A stretch of 64,000 nt of DNA from Nocardia beijingensis NBRC 16342 (GCF_001612785.1 NZ_BDBC01000017.1:1-64000), one strand, 5' to 3'. Positions 18,573 through 29,159 are shown, counted from the stretch's first letter. Made by a program: numbers and translations. Notes: a model not told the origin generated them from the letters alone.

Positions 18573-18734
18573 TCAGCGGTGGTGGGTGTTGCGGCCGAGC
18601 ATGGCGGTCAATTCGGAGTGCAGCCGTTGCGCGTCGCGGTCGATCACCTGGGTGGAGCCCGCGCGGTCGGTGCCGCGGGCGACGAGTGTGGCGAACGCCA
18701 CGATGACTGCCAAGGTGATGAGGAAAGTAACCAT
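18573..18734 (-). CDS. Small single-pass membrane protein (53 residues)
   Basis: A short gene reading from ATG 18734. The N-terminal membrane helix is MVTFLITLAVIVAFATLVA, followed by a polar tail with RGTDRAGSTQVIDRDAQRLH and a histidine-rich end (NTHHR). Codon use is GC-rich at third positions like the neighbours, and the helix-plus-tail design is that of a genuine small membrane protein. It faces away from the GlxA-type regulator, so the two may share the 85 bases between them. The function is unknown. Confidence 0.55.
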   Translation of the reverse strand: MVTFLITLAVIVAFATLVARGTDRAGSTQVIDRDAQRLHSELTAMLGRNTHHR

Positions 18735-18819
18735 GGCAGTAATTTTGCGGTCAGTGATTTACCGCCGAAAGTGGCGGTACCGACATTGTTCGTAAAAATC
18801 CGGCCACTAGACTGACGGC

Positions 18820-19788
18820 ATGCTGTCGAAGGTCGCCGTGGTGCTGTCCGAACGCATGGCCATGTTCGAATTCGGGGTCATCTGTGAGGTTTTCGGCCTC
18901 GACCGCACCGCCGACGGGCTGCCCGCCTTCGATTTCCGGGTGTGCGGGGCCGAGCCGGGCGTCCCGCTGCGCTCCACCAGCCCGGGTATCACCGTCACAC
19001 CGGAGTACGGGCTGGAAGAGCTGGCGGCGGCGGATCTGGTGGCCATCCCGGCGGCCGCAGCCGACCAGGGATTCGATCCGCGGGTCGTCAGCGCCGTCCG
19101 CGAGGCGGCGGCAGCCGGGGCGACCGTGCTCACCGTGTGTTCCGGAGTGTTCCTGGCGGGGGCCGCCGGGCTGCTCGACGGCCGCAAATGCACCACGCAC
19201 TGGAGGCATGTGGAGCAGCTCGCCGCCGAGTATCCCGAGGCGACCGTCGATCCGGATGTGCTGTTCGTCGACGAGGGCGACCTGATCACCAGCGCGGGCA
19301 CCGCCGCGGGCATCGACGCCTGCCTGCACCTGGTGCGCCGCGAGCTCGGCAGCGGCGTGGCCAACGCGATCGCGCGGCGGATGGTGGTCCCGCCGCAGCG
19401 CGACGGCGGGCAGCGCCAGTTCATCGAGCGCCCCGTCGCTGCCTGCACTTCCGACAGTCTCATTCCCACCCTGGAGTGGATGAGCGAGCACCTCGACCTG
19501 CCGTACACGGTGGAAGACCTGGCCACGCGCGCCAACATGTCCACCCGGACCTTCGCGCGCCGATTCGCCGCCGAGACCGGAACCACCCCGGTGAAATGGC
19601 TCACCAACCAGCGCGTGCTGCTGGCCAAGCAGTTGCTCGAGGAAACCGACCTCGGACTGGAACAGATCGCCGCCCGCTCCGGCTTCGGCTCCGGCGCCCT
19701 CCTGCGCCACCACTTCCAGCGCCTCGTCGGCATCGCCCCCACCGAGTACCGCCGCCGCTTCGGGCCCAGCTCGGACGCCTCCGCCTGA
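18820..19788 (+). CDS. GlxA family AraC-type transcriptional regulator
   Basis: A 322-residue regulator with an N-terminal DJ-1/PfpI-like domain (residues 1-170; nucleophile-elbow cysteine in TVCSGVFLAGAAGLLDG) and a C-terminal AraC DNA-binding domain (about 225-315; YTVEDLATRANMSTRTFARRF and LEQIAARSGFGSGALLRHHF). Such proteins sense small metabolites, often amino-acid or polyamine derivatives. A TAGACT element 7 bases before the ATG suggests a leaderless transcript. The sequence around its 3' end recurs downstream as degenerate copies. Confidence 0.88.
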   Translation: MLSKVAVVLSERMAMFEFGVICEVFGLDRTADGLPAFDFRVCGAEPGVPLRSTSPGITVTPEYGLEELAAADLVAIPAAAADQGFDPRVVSAVREAAAAGATVLTVCSGVFLAGAAGLLDGRKCTTHWRHVEQLAAEYPEATVDPDVLFVDEGDLITSAGTAAGIDACLHLVRRELGSGVANAIARRMVVPPQRDGGQRQFIERPVAACTSDSLIPTLEWMSEHLDLPYTVEDLATRANMSTRTFARRFAAETGTTPVKWLTNQRVLLAKQLLEETDLGLEQIAARSGFGSGALLRHHFQRLVGIAPTEYRRRFGPSSDASA

Positions 19789-20030
19789 TCACGGAGCCAG
19801 TCAGCCGACCGGCCTCCTGCGCACGTCCGACATGCTTCCCGGTTCAGCGAGCACAGCACGGACACTTCCGCCTGATCACGGATTCGGAACATCCGTCCGA
19901 CCTCCTGCGCACCTTCGACACCCATCGACACGCCTCGACTCCCGTCCAGCGAGCCCAACGCGAACGCCTCCGCCTGATCACCGCACGCACCCGTCCGACG
20001 CCTGTCGGCATCTCAACCCCGCCCACCGGT
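19759..20030. repeat. Degenerate tandem repeat beginning in the 3' end of the GlxA-type gene
   Basis: The 13-base box TCCGCCTGATCAC occurs at 19780-19792, 19867-19879 and 19969-19981. In the first two units it is followed 33-34 bases later by CCTCCTGCGCAC (19813, 19901). Preceding AGCGAGC/CCAGC...CGGACGC segments are also related. The first unit includes the glxA stop codon, so the gene tail and flank appear to have been duplicated twice and have decayed. The remaining bases to 20223 hold no recognisable gene. Confidence 0.7.
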
Positions 20031-20223
20031 CTGATCGCTCGCACCATCTTGGGCGGCGGGCATCGGCATGCACCCCGCCCCACCCGGACCCACCCGGTCG
20101 GTCCGGCCTACCGTCCCGGACTCACCGCGGCTGGGCCTGCCCCGCCTTCGACGTTCCCGGCCCGCACCGGGCATGCTGCGGGAGCCACACGGCCACCCGC
20201 CGCTCGGTTGATACCGTGCACTC

Positions 20224-20775
20224 GTGTCCGAAACTCCCGCGCCACGCAGCGTCCTCGTTCTGGGTGGCGCGCGGTCGGGGAAGTCCGCGTTCGCGGAGGA
20301 CCTGGCCGTGCGGGCGGGCGGCCGAGTGCGCTATCTCGCCACCGCCGTGCCCGACCCCGCCGATCATGATTTCGCCGAGCGCATCGCCGCACACCGAGGC
20401 CGACGCCCGGCGGGCTGGTCGACGATCGAAAGCGCCGACCCGACAGCGGTTCTCCTCGCAGCCATGCCGAGCCCGCCGCCGGTCACCTTGATCGACGACA
20501 TGGGCACCTGGCTGACCGCCCGCATCGACGCGCGCGAAGCGTGGGACGCGCCGCGCGGCACGGTCGCTCCCGACACCGACGCGCTGGTCGCCGCCGTCGC
20601 CGCCTACACCGGCGACCTCGTGATCGTCAGCCCGGAGGTGGGTATGGGCGTCATCCCGGCCACGCGTTCGGGCCGTCTCTTCCGCGACGAGATCGGCACC
20701 CTCAATCAGCGCTTGGCCCAGGTCTGCGACGAGGCTTTCCTGGTCGTCGCGGGCCTTCCCCTCCGTCTCAAGTAG
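20224..20775 (+). CDS. cobU: Adenosylcobinamide kinase / adenosylcobinamide-phosphate guanylyltransferase CobU
   Basis: A 183-residue bifunctional enzyme with the P-loop VLGGARSGKSAFAE, the RVRYLATAVPD motif, the histidine-containing segment FAERIAAHRGRRP (guanylated His region) and the Walker B-like VTLIDDMGTWL. It converts adenosylcobinamide to its GDP derivative in the late B12 pathway. GTG 20224 is the start. It heads a cobU-cobT-cobS cluster; M. tuberculosis keeps only cobT-cobS at this place. Confidence 0.92.
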   Translation: MSETPAPRSVLVLGGARSGKSAFAEDLAVRAGGRVRYLATAVPDPADHDFAERIAAHRGRRPAGWSTIESADPTAVLLAAMPSPPPVTLIDDMGTWLTARIDAREAWDAPRGTVAPDTDALVAAVAAYTGDLVIVSPEVGMGVIPATRSGRLFRDEIGTLNQRLAQVCDEAFLVVAGLPLRLK

Positions 20776-20867
20776 CCGCCGTTCTCGTTGCGAGCAACCG
20801 CGCGGAAGGGCAATGGCAAGATTGGGCGGCGTAGTCGGCGGAACCGCCATGACCGAAAGGCTCGATA

Positions 20868-21947
20868 GTGACGCACGGATTCGGACCGGTAGCGCCTCCG
20901 GACACACAGTCTCGTGCGGCGGCCGAGCAGCGGCAAGCGCAGCTGACCAAACCCGCTGGGGCACTGGGCCGATTGGAGCATCTCGGCAACTGGGTGGCGG
21001 CCTGCCAGGGCACCTGCCCGCCGAAGCAGTTCGAGCGCGCCAGGGTCGTGGTCTTCGCGGGGGATCACGGCATCGCGCGGCACGGGGTGTCGGCGTATCC
21101 GAGCGAGGTCACCGCGCAGATGGTCGCGAACTTCCTCGGTGGCGGCGCCGCGGTGAACGCGCTGGCGGCGGTGGCCGGCGCGACGGTCAGGGTGGCGGAC
21201 ATCTCGGTCGACGCCGACACCGACCCGCAGGTGTCCAAGCACAAGGTGCGCCGCTCCAGCGGGACGATCGATCGCGAGGACGCGCTCACCGCCGAAGAGG
21301 TCCAGGCGGCGATCGAGGCGGGCCGCGCCATCGCCGACGAGGAGATCGACGCGGGCGCGGATCTGCTGATCGCCGGTGACATGGGCATCGGCAACACCAC
21401 ACCGGCCACCGTGCTCATCGCCAGCCTGACCAATACCGAACCCGTCGCCGCCGTGGGGCGCGGCACCGGCATCGACGATGCCGGTTGGATCCGCAAGGTC
21501 GCCGCGATCCGCGATGCGATGCGGCGCGCGCGCCCGGTGGTGAAGGACCCGGTGGAACTGCTTCGCGTGGCCGGGGGCGCCGATTTCGCCGCGATGGCCG
21601 CGTTCCTCGCCCAGGCCGCCACCCGGCGCACGCCCGTCGTCCTGGACGGCGTGGTCGTGACGGCGGCGGCGATGGTCGCCGAGGATCTCGCCGCGGGCGC
21701 GAGCGCCTGGTGGCTGGCCGGTCACCGTTCCACCGAACCGGCGCACGACCTCGCGCTGCGGCACCTGCGCCTCGACCCGCTGCTCGACCTGACCATGCGC
21801 CTCGGCGAGGGCTCCGGCGCGCTGACCGCCCTTCCGATCCTCCGCTCGGCGGTGGCCGCTCTCGCGGAAATGTCCACCTTCGCCGAAGCGGGCGTCAGCA
21901 CCGCCGACGACGAACCGGCGAGCGCCCCGCCGAACCTGCGCAAGTGA
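20868..21947 (+). CDS. cobT: Nicotinate-nucleotide:dimethylbenzimidazole phosphoribosyltransferase CobT
   Basis: A 359-residue enzyme with [30 protein letters not shown] and [13 protein letters not shown], all characteristic of CobT. It makes alpha-ribazole phosphate, the lower-ligand precursor of cobalamin. A GAAAGG ribosome site lies 8 bases before GTG 20868. It ends 262 bases before cobS; that gap holds no gene and no B12 riboswitch motif was found in it. Confidence 0.93.
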   Translation: MTHGFGPVAPPDTQSRAAAEQRQAQLTKPAGALGRLEHLGNWVAACQGTCPPKQFERARVVVFAGDHGIARHGVSAYPSEVTAQMVANFLGGGAAVNALAAVAGATVRVADISVDADTDPQVSKHKVRRSSGTIDREDALTAEEVQAAIEAGRAIADEEIDAGADLLIAGDMGIGNTTPATVLIASLTNTEPVAAVGRGTGIDDAGWIRKVAAIRDAMRRARPVVKDPVELLRVAGGADFAAMAAFLAQAATRRTPVVLDGVVVTAAAMVAEDLAAGASAWWLAGHRSTEPAHDLALRHLRLDPLLDLTMRLGEGSGALTALPILRSAVAALAEMSTFAEAGVSTADDEPASAPPNLRK

Positions 21948-22209
21948 AGTCCCCCGGCTTTGGCCTCACCTCTTCACCTCCGTCGACGGCGAGAGGGGCG
22001 AAGCCGCCTCGGGGAGATTCCAGCCCCGCTGGCAGCGTGCCCACCGGGGACGAGCTCCGTCGGGGCAGCCCGTTCCGACCGACTCGACACGGCCGCCGTG
22101 ACGTGCTCCCTGCCGGGCAGTTCCCGGTTTCGAGCCGCGATCCTCAGGCGTCGGCTGAGCGGCGACAGCCGGTTCCCGGCGCAGCACAGCCCATCCCGCG
22201 GGGGCCTGC

Positions 22210-22965
22210 GTGAACGGGGCCCGGCTGGCGATTTCCTGGCTCACGGTGCTTCCGGTGCGCGGGCCGGATGCCGTCGACCGCGCCGCGGCGGGCCGCGCGA
22301 TCCTGTTGGCTCCGCTGGTCGGCGCGCTGCTCGGAACCGGGGCGTCCGGCCTGCTCTGGGCGCTGACCCGGGCGGGAGCGAGCGCCGCGCTGGCCGGGTT
22401 GCTGGTGGTCGGCACGCTGGCGTTGCTCACCAGGGGCATGCACCTCGACGGCCTGGCCGACACCTTGGACGGTCTCGGCAGCTACGGGCCGCCGGAGCGG
22501 GCCAGACAGATCATGAAGAGCGGCGGGGCCGGACCGTTCGGCGTCGCCGGGCTCGCGTTCGCGATCGGCATACAGGCGTTCTCGTTCGCGTCCCTGGCCG
22601 ACTCCGGCCGATGGTTCGCCGTCGCCCTCGCCGTGGCCACCGGCCGCGTAGCGGTGATCCTCGCCTGCCGTGGCGTGCCGGCCGCGCCGGGCACCGGGTT
22701 CGGCATCCTGGTCGCGGGCACGCAGTCGGCCACCGCCGCGGCCTTGTGGTCGGTGACCACGGTGGGCCTCGCCGTGTTCGCCGTCCCCCACTCTCCGTGG
22801 CTCGGCCCGCTGGCCGTCATCCTCGGACTGACCGCATCGACGATCCTGGTCCGGCACTGCGCGCGCCGCTTCGGTGGACTCTCGGGTGACGTCCTCGGCG
22901 CCGCGGTCGAGACCACCGTGGCACTCACCGCAGCCGTCCTGTCACTCACCGTCCAGCCCGTCTGA
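22210..22965 (+). CDS. cobS: Adenosylcobinamide-GDP ribazoletransferase (cobalamin synthase) CobS
   Basis: A 251-residue integral membrane protein with several hydrophobic helices. It has the conserved loop GMHLDGLADTLDGLGSYG, whose acidic residues bind metal and substrate, and KSGGAGPFGVAGL. It joins adenosylcobinamide-GDP and alpha-ribazole in the membrane to finish the cobalamin nucleotide loop. GTG 22210 is the start. Confidence 0.93.
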   Translation: MNGARLAISWLTVLPVRGPDAVDRAAAGRAILLAPLVGALLGTGASGLLWALTRAGASAALAGLLVVGTLALLTRGMHLDGLADTLDGLGSYGPPERARQIMKSGGAGPFGVAGLAFAIGIQAFSFASLADSGRWFAVALAVATGRVAVILACRGVPAAPGTGFGILVAGTQSATAAALWSVTTVGLAVFAVPHSPWLGPLAVILGLTASTILVRHCARRFGGLSGDVLGAAVETTVALTAAVLSLTVQPV

Positions 22966-23086
22966 CCGTCCCCCAGACGCCGGATCGAACGTTGTCCAGG
23001 GCGATTCAGCGGCGAGAGTCTGAGTCACTGGAATTTTTCCGGCCGTGGTGCGCGGATCGTCTGGGTCGGGCAATAAGGTGGGCGGT

Positions 23087-23800
23087 ATGTCTTCTGAGCG
23101 CCTGTATTTTCGCCAGCTGTTGTCGGGACGCGACTACGCCGTGGGCGATCCGATCGCGACGCAGATGCGCAACTTCGCGTATCTGATCGGCGATCGGGAA
23201 ACAGGCGAGTGCGTGGTGATCGATCCGGCCTACGCCGCGGGTGACCTGGTCGACATCGCCGAGGGCGACGGTCTGCGCTTGATCGGGGTGCTCGCCACCC
23301 ACCACCACCCCGATCACGTGGGCGGCACGATGCTCGGCTTCACCCTGCGCGGGGTGCGCGAGCTGCTCGAAAAGACAACCGTCCCAGTGCATGTCAACGC
23401 CAAAGAGCTGCCGTGGGTGGCCAATGTCACCGGGATCGCCGAGAGCGAGCTCACCGGCCACGAGCACGGCGACAAGGTCACCGTCGGAGCCTTCGACATC
23501 GAATTACTACACACGCCCGGCCACACCCCGGGCAGCCAATGCTTCCTGTTCGACAACCGTCTCATCGCGGGCGACACCCTCTTCGTCGACGGATGCGGCC
23601 GCACCGACTTCCCCGGCGGCGATTCGGACGAGATGTTCCGCAGCCTGCGCTACCTGGCCGGACTCGCGGGCGACCCGGTCGTCTACCCGGGCCACTGGTA
23701 CTCGCAGGAACCCAGCGCGGCACTGTCCACTGTCCGGGACAAAAACTACGTCATGCGTCCGCAGACGCTGGAGCAGTGGCACATGCTGATGCCGGGCTGA
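23087..23800 (+). CDS. Metallo-beta-lactamase-fold hydrolase (glyoxalase II-like)
   Basis: A 237-residue MBL-fold enzyme with the metal motif THHHPDHVGG, a second ligand set in HTPGHTPGSQCF and FVDGCGRTDF, and a terminal YPGHW histidine. It resembles glyoxalase II and persulfide dioxygenase-like hydrolases, but the substrate is not predictable; a thioester or persulfide is likely. The alternative upstream start (23045) adds 14 weak residues. Its stop lies next to the end of the convergent ilvE. Confidence 0.85.
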   Translation: MSSERLYFRQLLSGRDYAVGDPIATQMRNFAYLIGDRETGECVVIDPAYAAGDLVDIAEGDGLRLIGVLATHHHPDHVGGTMLGFTLRGVRELLEKTTVPVHVNAKELPWVANVTGIAESELTGHEHGDKVTVGAFDIELLHTPGHTPGSQCFLFDNRLIAGDTLFVDGCGRTDFPGGDSDEMFRSLRYLAGLAGDPVVYPGHWYSQEPSAALSTVRDKNYVMRPQTLEQWHMLMPG

Positions 23801-23801
23801 G

Positions 23802-24899
23802 TCACATCCGCCGCATCCACCCGTGCTTGTCGGCGAAGGTGCCGCGCTGGATGCCGGTGAGGGTGTCGCGCAGTGCCATGGTGACCGCGCCGGGCTCGCC
23901 TCCGCCAATGGTGAATTCGCCCTCGCCGGAACGGACCCAGCCGACCGGCGTGATCACCGCAGCGGTTCCGCAGGCGAAAACCTCGGTGATCTCGCCGGAT
24001 TCGGCGCCCTTGCGCCATTCCTCGACCGAGATCTTGCGTTCCTCGACCGGGAAGCCGGAATCCGCGGCGAGGGTGAGCAGCGAGTCACGCGTGATGCCGG
24101 GCAGCAGCGAACCGGACAGTTCCGGCGTGACCAGCCGTGCGTCGGAGCCGGAACCGAAGACGAAGAACAGGTTGTTGGTGCCCATCTCCTCGACGTAGCG
24201 GCGCTCGCACGCGTCCAGCCACACCACCTGGTCGCATCCCTTGGCCGAAGCCTCCGCCTGCGCCAGCAGCGAAGCCGCGTAGTTACCCGCGACCTTCGCC
24301 TCACCGGTGCCGCCCGGCGCGGCGCGCACGTATTCGGTGGACAGCCACACCCGCACCGGCTTCACGCCACGCGGGAAGTACGCTCCCGCCGGGGAGCCGA
24401 GCAGCAGGTACTTGTACGCCGCGGCGGGCTTCACGCCCAGCCCGGCCTCGGTGGCGAACATGAACGGCCGCAGGTACAGCGATTCCTCGCCGCCCGCCGC
24501 GGGCACCCAGTCGCGGTCCACTTCGAGCAACTGGCGCACCGACTCGATGAACAGCTCGTCGGGCAGCTCCGCCATCGCCATCCGGCGAGCCGACCGGCGG
24601 AAACGCGCGGCGTTGGCGTCGATGCGGAAACAGGAGACGCTGCCGTCGCTGTGCCGGTAGGCCTTCAGTCCTTCGAAGATGGCCTGGCCGTAGTGGAACA
24701 CCATGGTCGCGGGGTCGAGCGCCAGCGGCCCGTAAGGCTCCACCCGCGCGTTCGTCCACGTGCCGCCGACGTAGTCGATCGAGACCATGTGATCGGTGAA
24801 GTACCGCCCGAACCCCGGTTCCGTCAGTACCTCCTGTCTCCGCTGCGCCGGAAGCGGCGCAGGATGCGGAATACGGGTGAACTGTGCGGCAGCGGTCAT
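23802..24899 (-). CDS. ilvE: Branched-chain amino acid aminotransferase IlvE
   Basis: A 365-residue class IV PLP enzyme. It has [18 protein letters not shown] near the N terminus, the catalytic lysine in [15 protein letters not shown], and [13 protein letters not shown] and [11 protein letters not shown] around the cofactor phosphate. It performs the last step of Leu, Ile and Val synthesis, and in mycobacteria also methionine regeneration. It matches Rv2210c in place. ATG 24899 gives the family length. Confidence 0.94.
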   Translation of the reverse strand: MTAAAQFTRIPHPAPLPAQRRQEVLTEPGFGRYFTDHMVSIDYVGGTWTNARVEPYGPLALDPATMVFHYGQAIFEGLKAYRHSDGSVSCFRIDANAARFRRSARRMAMAELPDELFIESVRQLLEVDRDWVPAAGGEESLYLRPFMFATEAGLGVKPAAAYKYLLLGSPAGAYFPRGVKPVRVWLSTEYVRAAPGGTGEAKVAGNYAASLLAQAEASAKGCDQVVWLDACERRYVEEMGTNNLFFVFGSGSDARLVTPELSGSLLPGITRDSLLTLAADSGFPVEERKISVEEWRKGAESGEITEVFACGTAAVITPVGWVRSGEGEFTIGGGEPGAVTMALRDTLTGIQRGTFADKHGWMRRM

Positions 24900-24981
24900 G
24901 CCGACGATCCTATCCGGCCCCGTTGCGGGCATTTCGCCACGGTCCGGCGCAGCCGATGGCCGCCGGGCCTGGACAAAGAGG

Positions 24982-26082
24982 CTACTTGGTGCTGGTCCGG
25001 ACGAACGGCGGGCGAACGATCTCGCAGCGCAGGCGACGGCCGCGCACGTCGACCTCGACCTCGGCGCCGGGTTGCAGGTCCGCCGCGGTGTCCAGCAGGG
25101 CCAGCGCGATGCCGAGCTTGAGGGTGGGCGAGAAGGTGCCGGAGGTGGTTTCGCCGACCGGCTCGCCGTCGCGCAGCACGGTTTGCCCTTGCCGCAGCAC
25201 ACCGCGGTCGAGTGCCTTCAGTCCCAGCAGGATTCGGCGCGGACCAGCCGACTTCTCCTGTTCCAGCGCGGCCTTGCCCCAGAACCGCGGCTTCTGCCAG
25301 CCGACCGCCCACCCGCAGCGCGCCTGCACCGGAGAGATGTCGAGGGAGAGTTCGTGCCCGTGCAGCGGATAGCCCATCTCCGTGCGCAAGGTGTCGCGGG
25401 CGCCGAGCCCGGCCACCTGACCGTCGGCGGCGCGCACCTGCTCGACCGCGGCGCGGAACAGCGGTTCGGCGTCGTCCCAGCGAGGCAGCAACTCGTAGCC
25501 GTGCTCGCCGGTGTACCCGGTGCGGCAGACCCGGACCGGGCGGCCGTCCCACTCGGCGTCGGCGTAGGCCATGTACTCGAGGTCGGTGGGCAGCCCGAGC
25601 GCGCTCAGCACCTCCCCCGAGCGCGGGCCCTGCACGGCGAACACGGCGTAGTCGCGGTGCTGGTCGGTCACCGTGACGCCCTCGGGCGCGGCCGCGCGCA
25701 GTTCCGCGACCACCGCCGCGGTGTTCGCGGCGTTCGGCACCAGGAAGATGTCGTCGTCGGCGACGTAGTAGGCGATCAGGTCGTCGATCACTCCCCCGTC
25801 CGGGGCACAGCACAGCGTGTACTGCGCCTTGCCCGGCCGGATCCGGCCCAGATCGTTCGTCAGCGCCGAGTTCACGAACGCCACCGCGCCGTGGCCGCGC
25901 ACCGTCGCCTTGCCGAGGTGGCTGACGTCGAACAGCCCCACCGTCGTGCGCACCGCCTGGTGCTCGGTCACCGTGCCCGCGTAGGACACCGGCATCTCCC
26001 AGCCGCCGAACGGCGCGAAGGTCGCCCCCAGCTCGACGTGCACGGCGTGGATGGGTCCTTGCAGGAGGTTCGTCTCGGTCAC
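24982..26082 (-). CDS. gcvT: Aminomethyltransferase GcvT (glycine cleavage T protein)
   Basis: A 366-residue folate enzyme with the N-terminal segment [22 protein letters not shown], the conserved DVSHLGK motif and [20 protein letters not shown] with the catalytic Asp/Arg region. It takes the aminomethyl group from lipoylated H protein and makes methylene-tetrahydrofolate. GTG 26082 overlaps the stop of the upstream acetyltransferase (GTGA), so the two are co-translated. Confidence 0.94.
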   Translation of the reverse strand: MTETNLLQGPIHAVHVELGATFAPFGGWEMPVSYAGTVTEHQAVRTTVGLFDVSHLGKATVRGHGAVAFVNSALTNDLGRIRPGKAQYTLCCAPDGGVIDDLIAYYVADDDIFLVPNAANTAAVVAELRAAAPEGVTVTDQHRDYAVFAVQGPRSGEVLSALGLPTDLEYMAYADAEWDGRPVRVCRTGYTGEHGYELLPRWDDAEPLFRAAVEQVRAADGQVAGLGARDTLRTEMGYPLHGHELSLDISPVQARCGWAVGWQKPRFWGKAALEQEKSAGPRRILLGLKALDRGVLRQGQTVLRDGEPVGETTSGTFSPTLKLGIALALLDTAADLQPGAEVEVDVRGRRLRCEIVRPPFVRTSTK

Positions 26083-26732
26083 CAGCCGAGCTTATCCGGG
26101 CCCGCGGCGGCCGAGTCCCGCACGCGCTGCGGCCGGAACCACATCGGGATGAGCGTGGGGCCGTTCTCCGGCAAGGTGTGCGTCGTTCCGGTCGGCTCGA
26201 ATCCGCAGCGGCGGTACAGCCGGGCGGATCGTTCGGTGCTGGCCTCCAGGAACGCCGGGACGCCTGCCTCGGACGCCGCGCGCAATCGATCGGCGAGGAT
26301 CGCCGCACCGGCTCCCTTACCGCGATGCTCCGGCACCGTGACGATCACTTGCAGGTAGCGGTGCGGGAACTCGCGGGGATGTTCGCGGGCCAGCAGGTCG
26401 GTGACGATCACCAGCCGCTGCGCCACGCGCAGATCGGGAGCCTGTTCGAGCATGGTCCGCGCCTCGGCGGCTTCGTCGGCGAATCGTTCCACCGAGGTGA
26501 TGTGCTGCCAGATCGATATCGACCAGATCTCCGCACCGGCCCCCGCGACCCAGATCTCGTCCTCGCGCAACGCCCGGTCGACCAGGCCGGGCACGAACGC
26601 GGTGCGGAAACCCGCGTCCGACTGCCCTTCGAGCACCCACGCCGTCACCACCTCGTCGGCGCTGGCGATGCCGAAGGCCTCGATCAGCGCGTCGCGGTCC
26701 GCGACACCGGCCTGGCGAGCGGTGATCTCCAT
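26079..26732 (-). CDS. GNAT family N-acetyltransferase
   Basis: A 217-residue acetyltransferase with the acetyl-CoA loop [22 protein letters not shown] and the C-terminal [21 protein letters not shown] typical of GNAT proteins. The acceptor is unknown. It overlaps gcvT by 4 bases and is divergent from the TetR gene at 26844. Confidence 0.85.
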   Translation of the reverse strand: MEITARQAGVADRDALIEAFGIASADEVVTAWVLEGQSDAGFRTAFVPGLVDRALREDEIWVAGAGAEIWSISIWQHITSVERFADEAAEARTMLEQAPDLRVAQRLVIVTDLLAREHPREFPHRYLQVIVTVPEHRGKGAGAAILADRLRAASEAGVPAFLEASTERSARLYRRCGFEPTGTTHTLPENGPTLIPMWFRPQRVRDSAAAGPDKLGW

Positions 26733-26843
26733 TCCCCGTCCCCTTCCCTCGTGAACACCGTTTTCCGTGCTCGAATCTAGGCAGCTGCGAGCTGTGTCAG
26801 TAGCATTTCGTCACACCTGTTCGTGTGTCGAAACGGATCCGGG

Positions 26844-27638
26844 ATGACCTGCGCGACCTGCCGCGACGAACTCCTCCAGCCCAGCCGGGGCCGACGGCGC
26901 AAGTACTGCTCGCGCTCCTGCCAGGCCCGCGCCTACCGCGCCCGCCGCGCGGCGGTTCCGGTACGCGGCCCCGCTCGTCCCACGCGGCTGACCACCGTCG
27001 GCATCGCCCGCGCGGCGGTGGAGCTGGCCGACCGCGACGGGATCGACGGCCTCACCATGCGCCGCCTGGCCAGTGCGCTCGGCGTCGCCACCGCCACGCT
27101 CTACCGTCACTTCCCCGACCGGGAAGCGCTCCTGGCGAGCATGGCGGAGCTGGTGCTCGCCGAGATCCCGCCGCCTGGGCCTGCGTGCACCGGCTGGCGT
27201 CACCGCCTGCGCCACGAGGCGCACGAGGAGTGGCGCCTCTACCGCGGGCATCCGTGGATGCTGCCCCTGCTGGCGCGGGTGCGCCCGCCGCTGGGCCCGG
27301 CACTGCTGGACGTCCTGGAACGGAACTTCGCCGCCCTCGACCATCCGGGCCTGACCAGGCAGACCGGATTCGCCATCTACCTCGCCTTGTCGGGCCTGGT
27401 CCAAGGGCTCGCGCTGCTGTGGAGTTCCGAGCGCGCCGACCGCTTCGGCGATCCGCGCGACGCCGAGACGCCGCCCGAGTTCGCCGAGTTGCTCGACCCG
27501 GCGCTGCGCCCGGTCCTGCACCGTTACTTCACCGACCTCGACTCCGGCTTCGCGATGGACTTCGACGACCTGCTGACGAGCGCGGTGGAACTCCTGCTCG
27601 ACGGCGTCGCGCTGCGCCATCCGGAACGAACCGAATAG
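26844..27638 (+). CDS. TetR/AcrR regulator with N-terminal cysteine cluster
   Basis: A 264-residue regulator with an N-terminal treble-clef-like cluster (CATCRDEL ... KYCSRSCQARAYRARR, four cysteines in residues about 3-30). The TetR helix-turn-helix is at about 50-90 (GLTMRRLASALGVATATLYRHF), followed by a TetR_C-like C-terminal domain. The extra cysteines probably bind zinc. An alternative GTG start at 26823 adds seven residues. It is divergent from the GNAT-gcvT pair and may control it. Confidence 0.8.
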   Translation: MTCATCRDELLQPSRGRRRKYCSRSCQARAYRARRAAVPVRGPARPTRLTTVGIARAAVELADRDGIDGLTMRRLASALGVATATLYRHFPDREALLASMAELVLAEIPPPGPACTGWRHRLRHEAHEEWRLYRGHPWMLPLLARVRPPLGPALLDVLERNFAALDHPGLTRQTGFAIYLALSGLVQGLALLWSSERADRFGDPRDAETPPEFAELLDPALRPVLHRYFTDLDSGFAMDFDDLLTSAVELLLDGVALRHPERTE

Positions 27639-27647
27639 CCTGTGCCA

Positions 27648-29159
27648 ATGACCGCTGTTGCAGATCGCTCGCTCGGACCGGAACTGGCACGCACCGAGAC
27701 CATCGGCGCGGACACCGATGTGCTCGTCATCGGCTTGACCTCCTCGGAGGACGGCCCCGCCATCGTGCCCGAGGACCTGTTCGGCGACGTGCTCACCGCC
27801 GACGTGCGCGCGGAACTGCTCGATCAGCTCGGCGCGGTGGGCGCCAAGGGCAAGGCCGAGGAACTCACCCGCATCCCGGCGCCGGCCGGGCTGGACGGAG
27901 TGACCAGCGTCCTGGCCGTCGGGCTCGGCTCCGCCGAGAAGCTCGACGCCGAGCAGATCCGCCGCTCGGCCGGTGTCGCCGCCCGCGCGCTGTCGGGCAC
28001 CGAACTGGTGGTGACCACGCTGTCCGGACTGGATATCGGCGCCGCCGCCGAGGGCTTCTACCTGGGCGCCTATTCGTTCACGCCGTTCCGCTCGGACAAG
28101 TCCGCGCCCAAGCCGGACGAGCAGCCCGTGGCCCGCGTCGAGTTGCTCGTGCCGGAGCCGGGATTCGGCGAGGAAGCCTTGTTCCGCGCGCAGCTCACCG
28201 CCGAGGCCGTCGCCACCGCACGGGATTTCGTCAACACCCCGCCCAGCCACCTGTACCCGGCCGAGTTCGCCTCGCGCGCCAAGGAACTCGCCGAGGCCGC
28301 GGGCCTCACCGTCGAGGTGCTCGACGAGAAGGCGCTGGAAGCGGGCGGTTACGGTGGCGTGCTCGGCGTCGGCAAGGGTTCCTCGCGCCCGCCGCGGCTG
28401 ATCCGGATCACCTACGCGGGCGGCCCGAAGAAGGTGGCGCTGGTCGGCAAGGGCATCACCTTCGACACCGGCGGCATCTCCATCAAGCCCGCGCAGAACA
28501 TGGAGAACATGACCTCCGACATGGCGGGCGCCGCCGCCGTGATCGCCACGACGCTGCTGGCGGCGCGGCTGAGCCTGCCGATCACCGTCACCGCCACGGT
28601 GCCGATGGCGGAGAACATGCCGTCGGCGACCGCGCAGCGCCCCGGCGACGTGCTCACCCAGTACGGCGGCACCACCGTCGAGGTGCTCAACACCGACGCC
28701 GAGGGCCGGTTGATCCTCGCCGACGCGATCGTGCGCGCGAGCGAGGACGAGCCGGAGTACCTGATCGACGTGGCCACCCTGACCGGCGCGCAGATGGTCG
28801 CGCTCGGCACCCGCACGCCCGGCGTGATGGGCACCGAGGAGTTCCGCGACCGGGTGGCCCGCATCTCGCGCGAGGTCGGGGAGAACGGCTGGGCCATGCC
28901 GCTTCCCGCCGAACTGCGGGCGGACCTGAACTCCAAGATCGCCGACCTGGCCAATGTCGCGCCGCACCGCTGGGGCGGCATGCTCTCGGCCGGGCTGTTC
29001 CTCAAGGAGTTCGTCCCGGAGAACGTGCAGTGGGCCCACCTCGACGTGGCGGGCCCGGCCTACAACACCGGCGGTCCGTTCGGCTACATCGGCAAGGGCG
29101 GCACCGGCGTCCCGGTCCGCACGCTGATCGCCGTGCTGCAGGACATCGCCGCGGAGTGA
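27648..29159 (+). CDS. pepA: Leucyl aminopeptidase (M17) PepA/PepB
   Basis: A 503-residue cytosolic aminopeptidase. The C-terminal catalytic domain has [16 protein letters not shown] and [13 protein letters not shown], plus [14 protein letters not shown], giving the lysine, aspartates and glutamate that bind the two metals. The N-terminal macro-like domain covers residues 1 to about 170. It matches Rv2213. An in-frame GTG at 27642 is possible; TAGCCT just upstream resembles a -10 element, which would make the mRNA leaderless. Confidence 0.92.
   Translation: MTAVADRSLGPELARTETIGADTDVLVIGLTSSEDGPAIVPEDLFGDVLTADVRAELLDQLGAVGAKGKAEELTRIPAPAGLDGVTSVLAVGLGSAEKLDAEQIRRSAGVAARALSGTELVVTTLSGLDIGAAAEGFYLGAYSFTPFRSDKSAPKPDEQPVARVELLVPEPGFGEEALFRAQLTAEAVATARDFVNTPPSHLYPAEFASRAKELAEAAGLTVEVLDEKALEAGGYGGVLGVGKGSSRPPRLIRITYAGGPKKVALVGKGITFDTGGISIKPAQNMENMTSDMAGAAAVIATTLLAARLSLPITVTATVPMAENMPSATAQRPGDVLTQYGGTTVEVLNTDAEGRLILADAIVRASEDEPEYLIDVATLTGAQMVALGTRTPGVMGTEEFRDRVARISREVGENGWAMPLPAELRADLNSKIADLANVAPHRWGGMLSAGLFLKEFVPENVQWAHLDVAGPAYNTGGPFGYIGKGGTGVPVRTLIAVLQDIAAE

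Noticed and set aside
21948..22209. Possible cobalamin riboswitch between cobT and cobS
   Set aside because: I could not find a B12 box or the conserved core elements; the gap appears to be plain intergenic DNA.
26811..29039. A 742-codon minus-strand frame across the TetR and pepA genes
   Set aside because: Antisense shadow of two well-supported genes; no motif and improbable composition.
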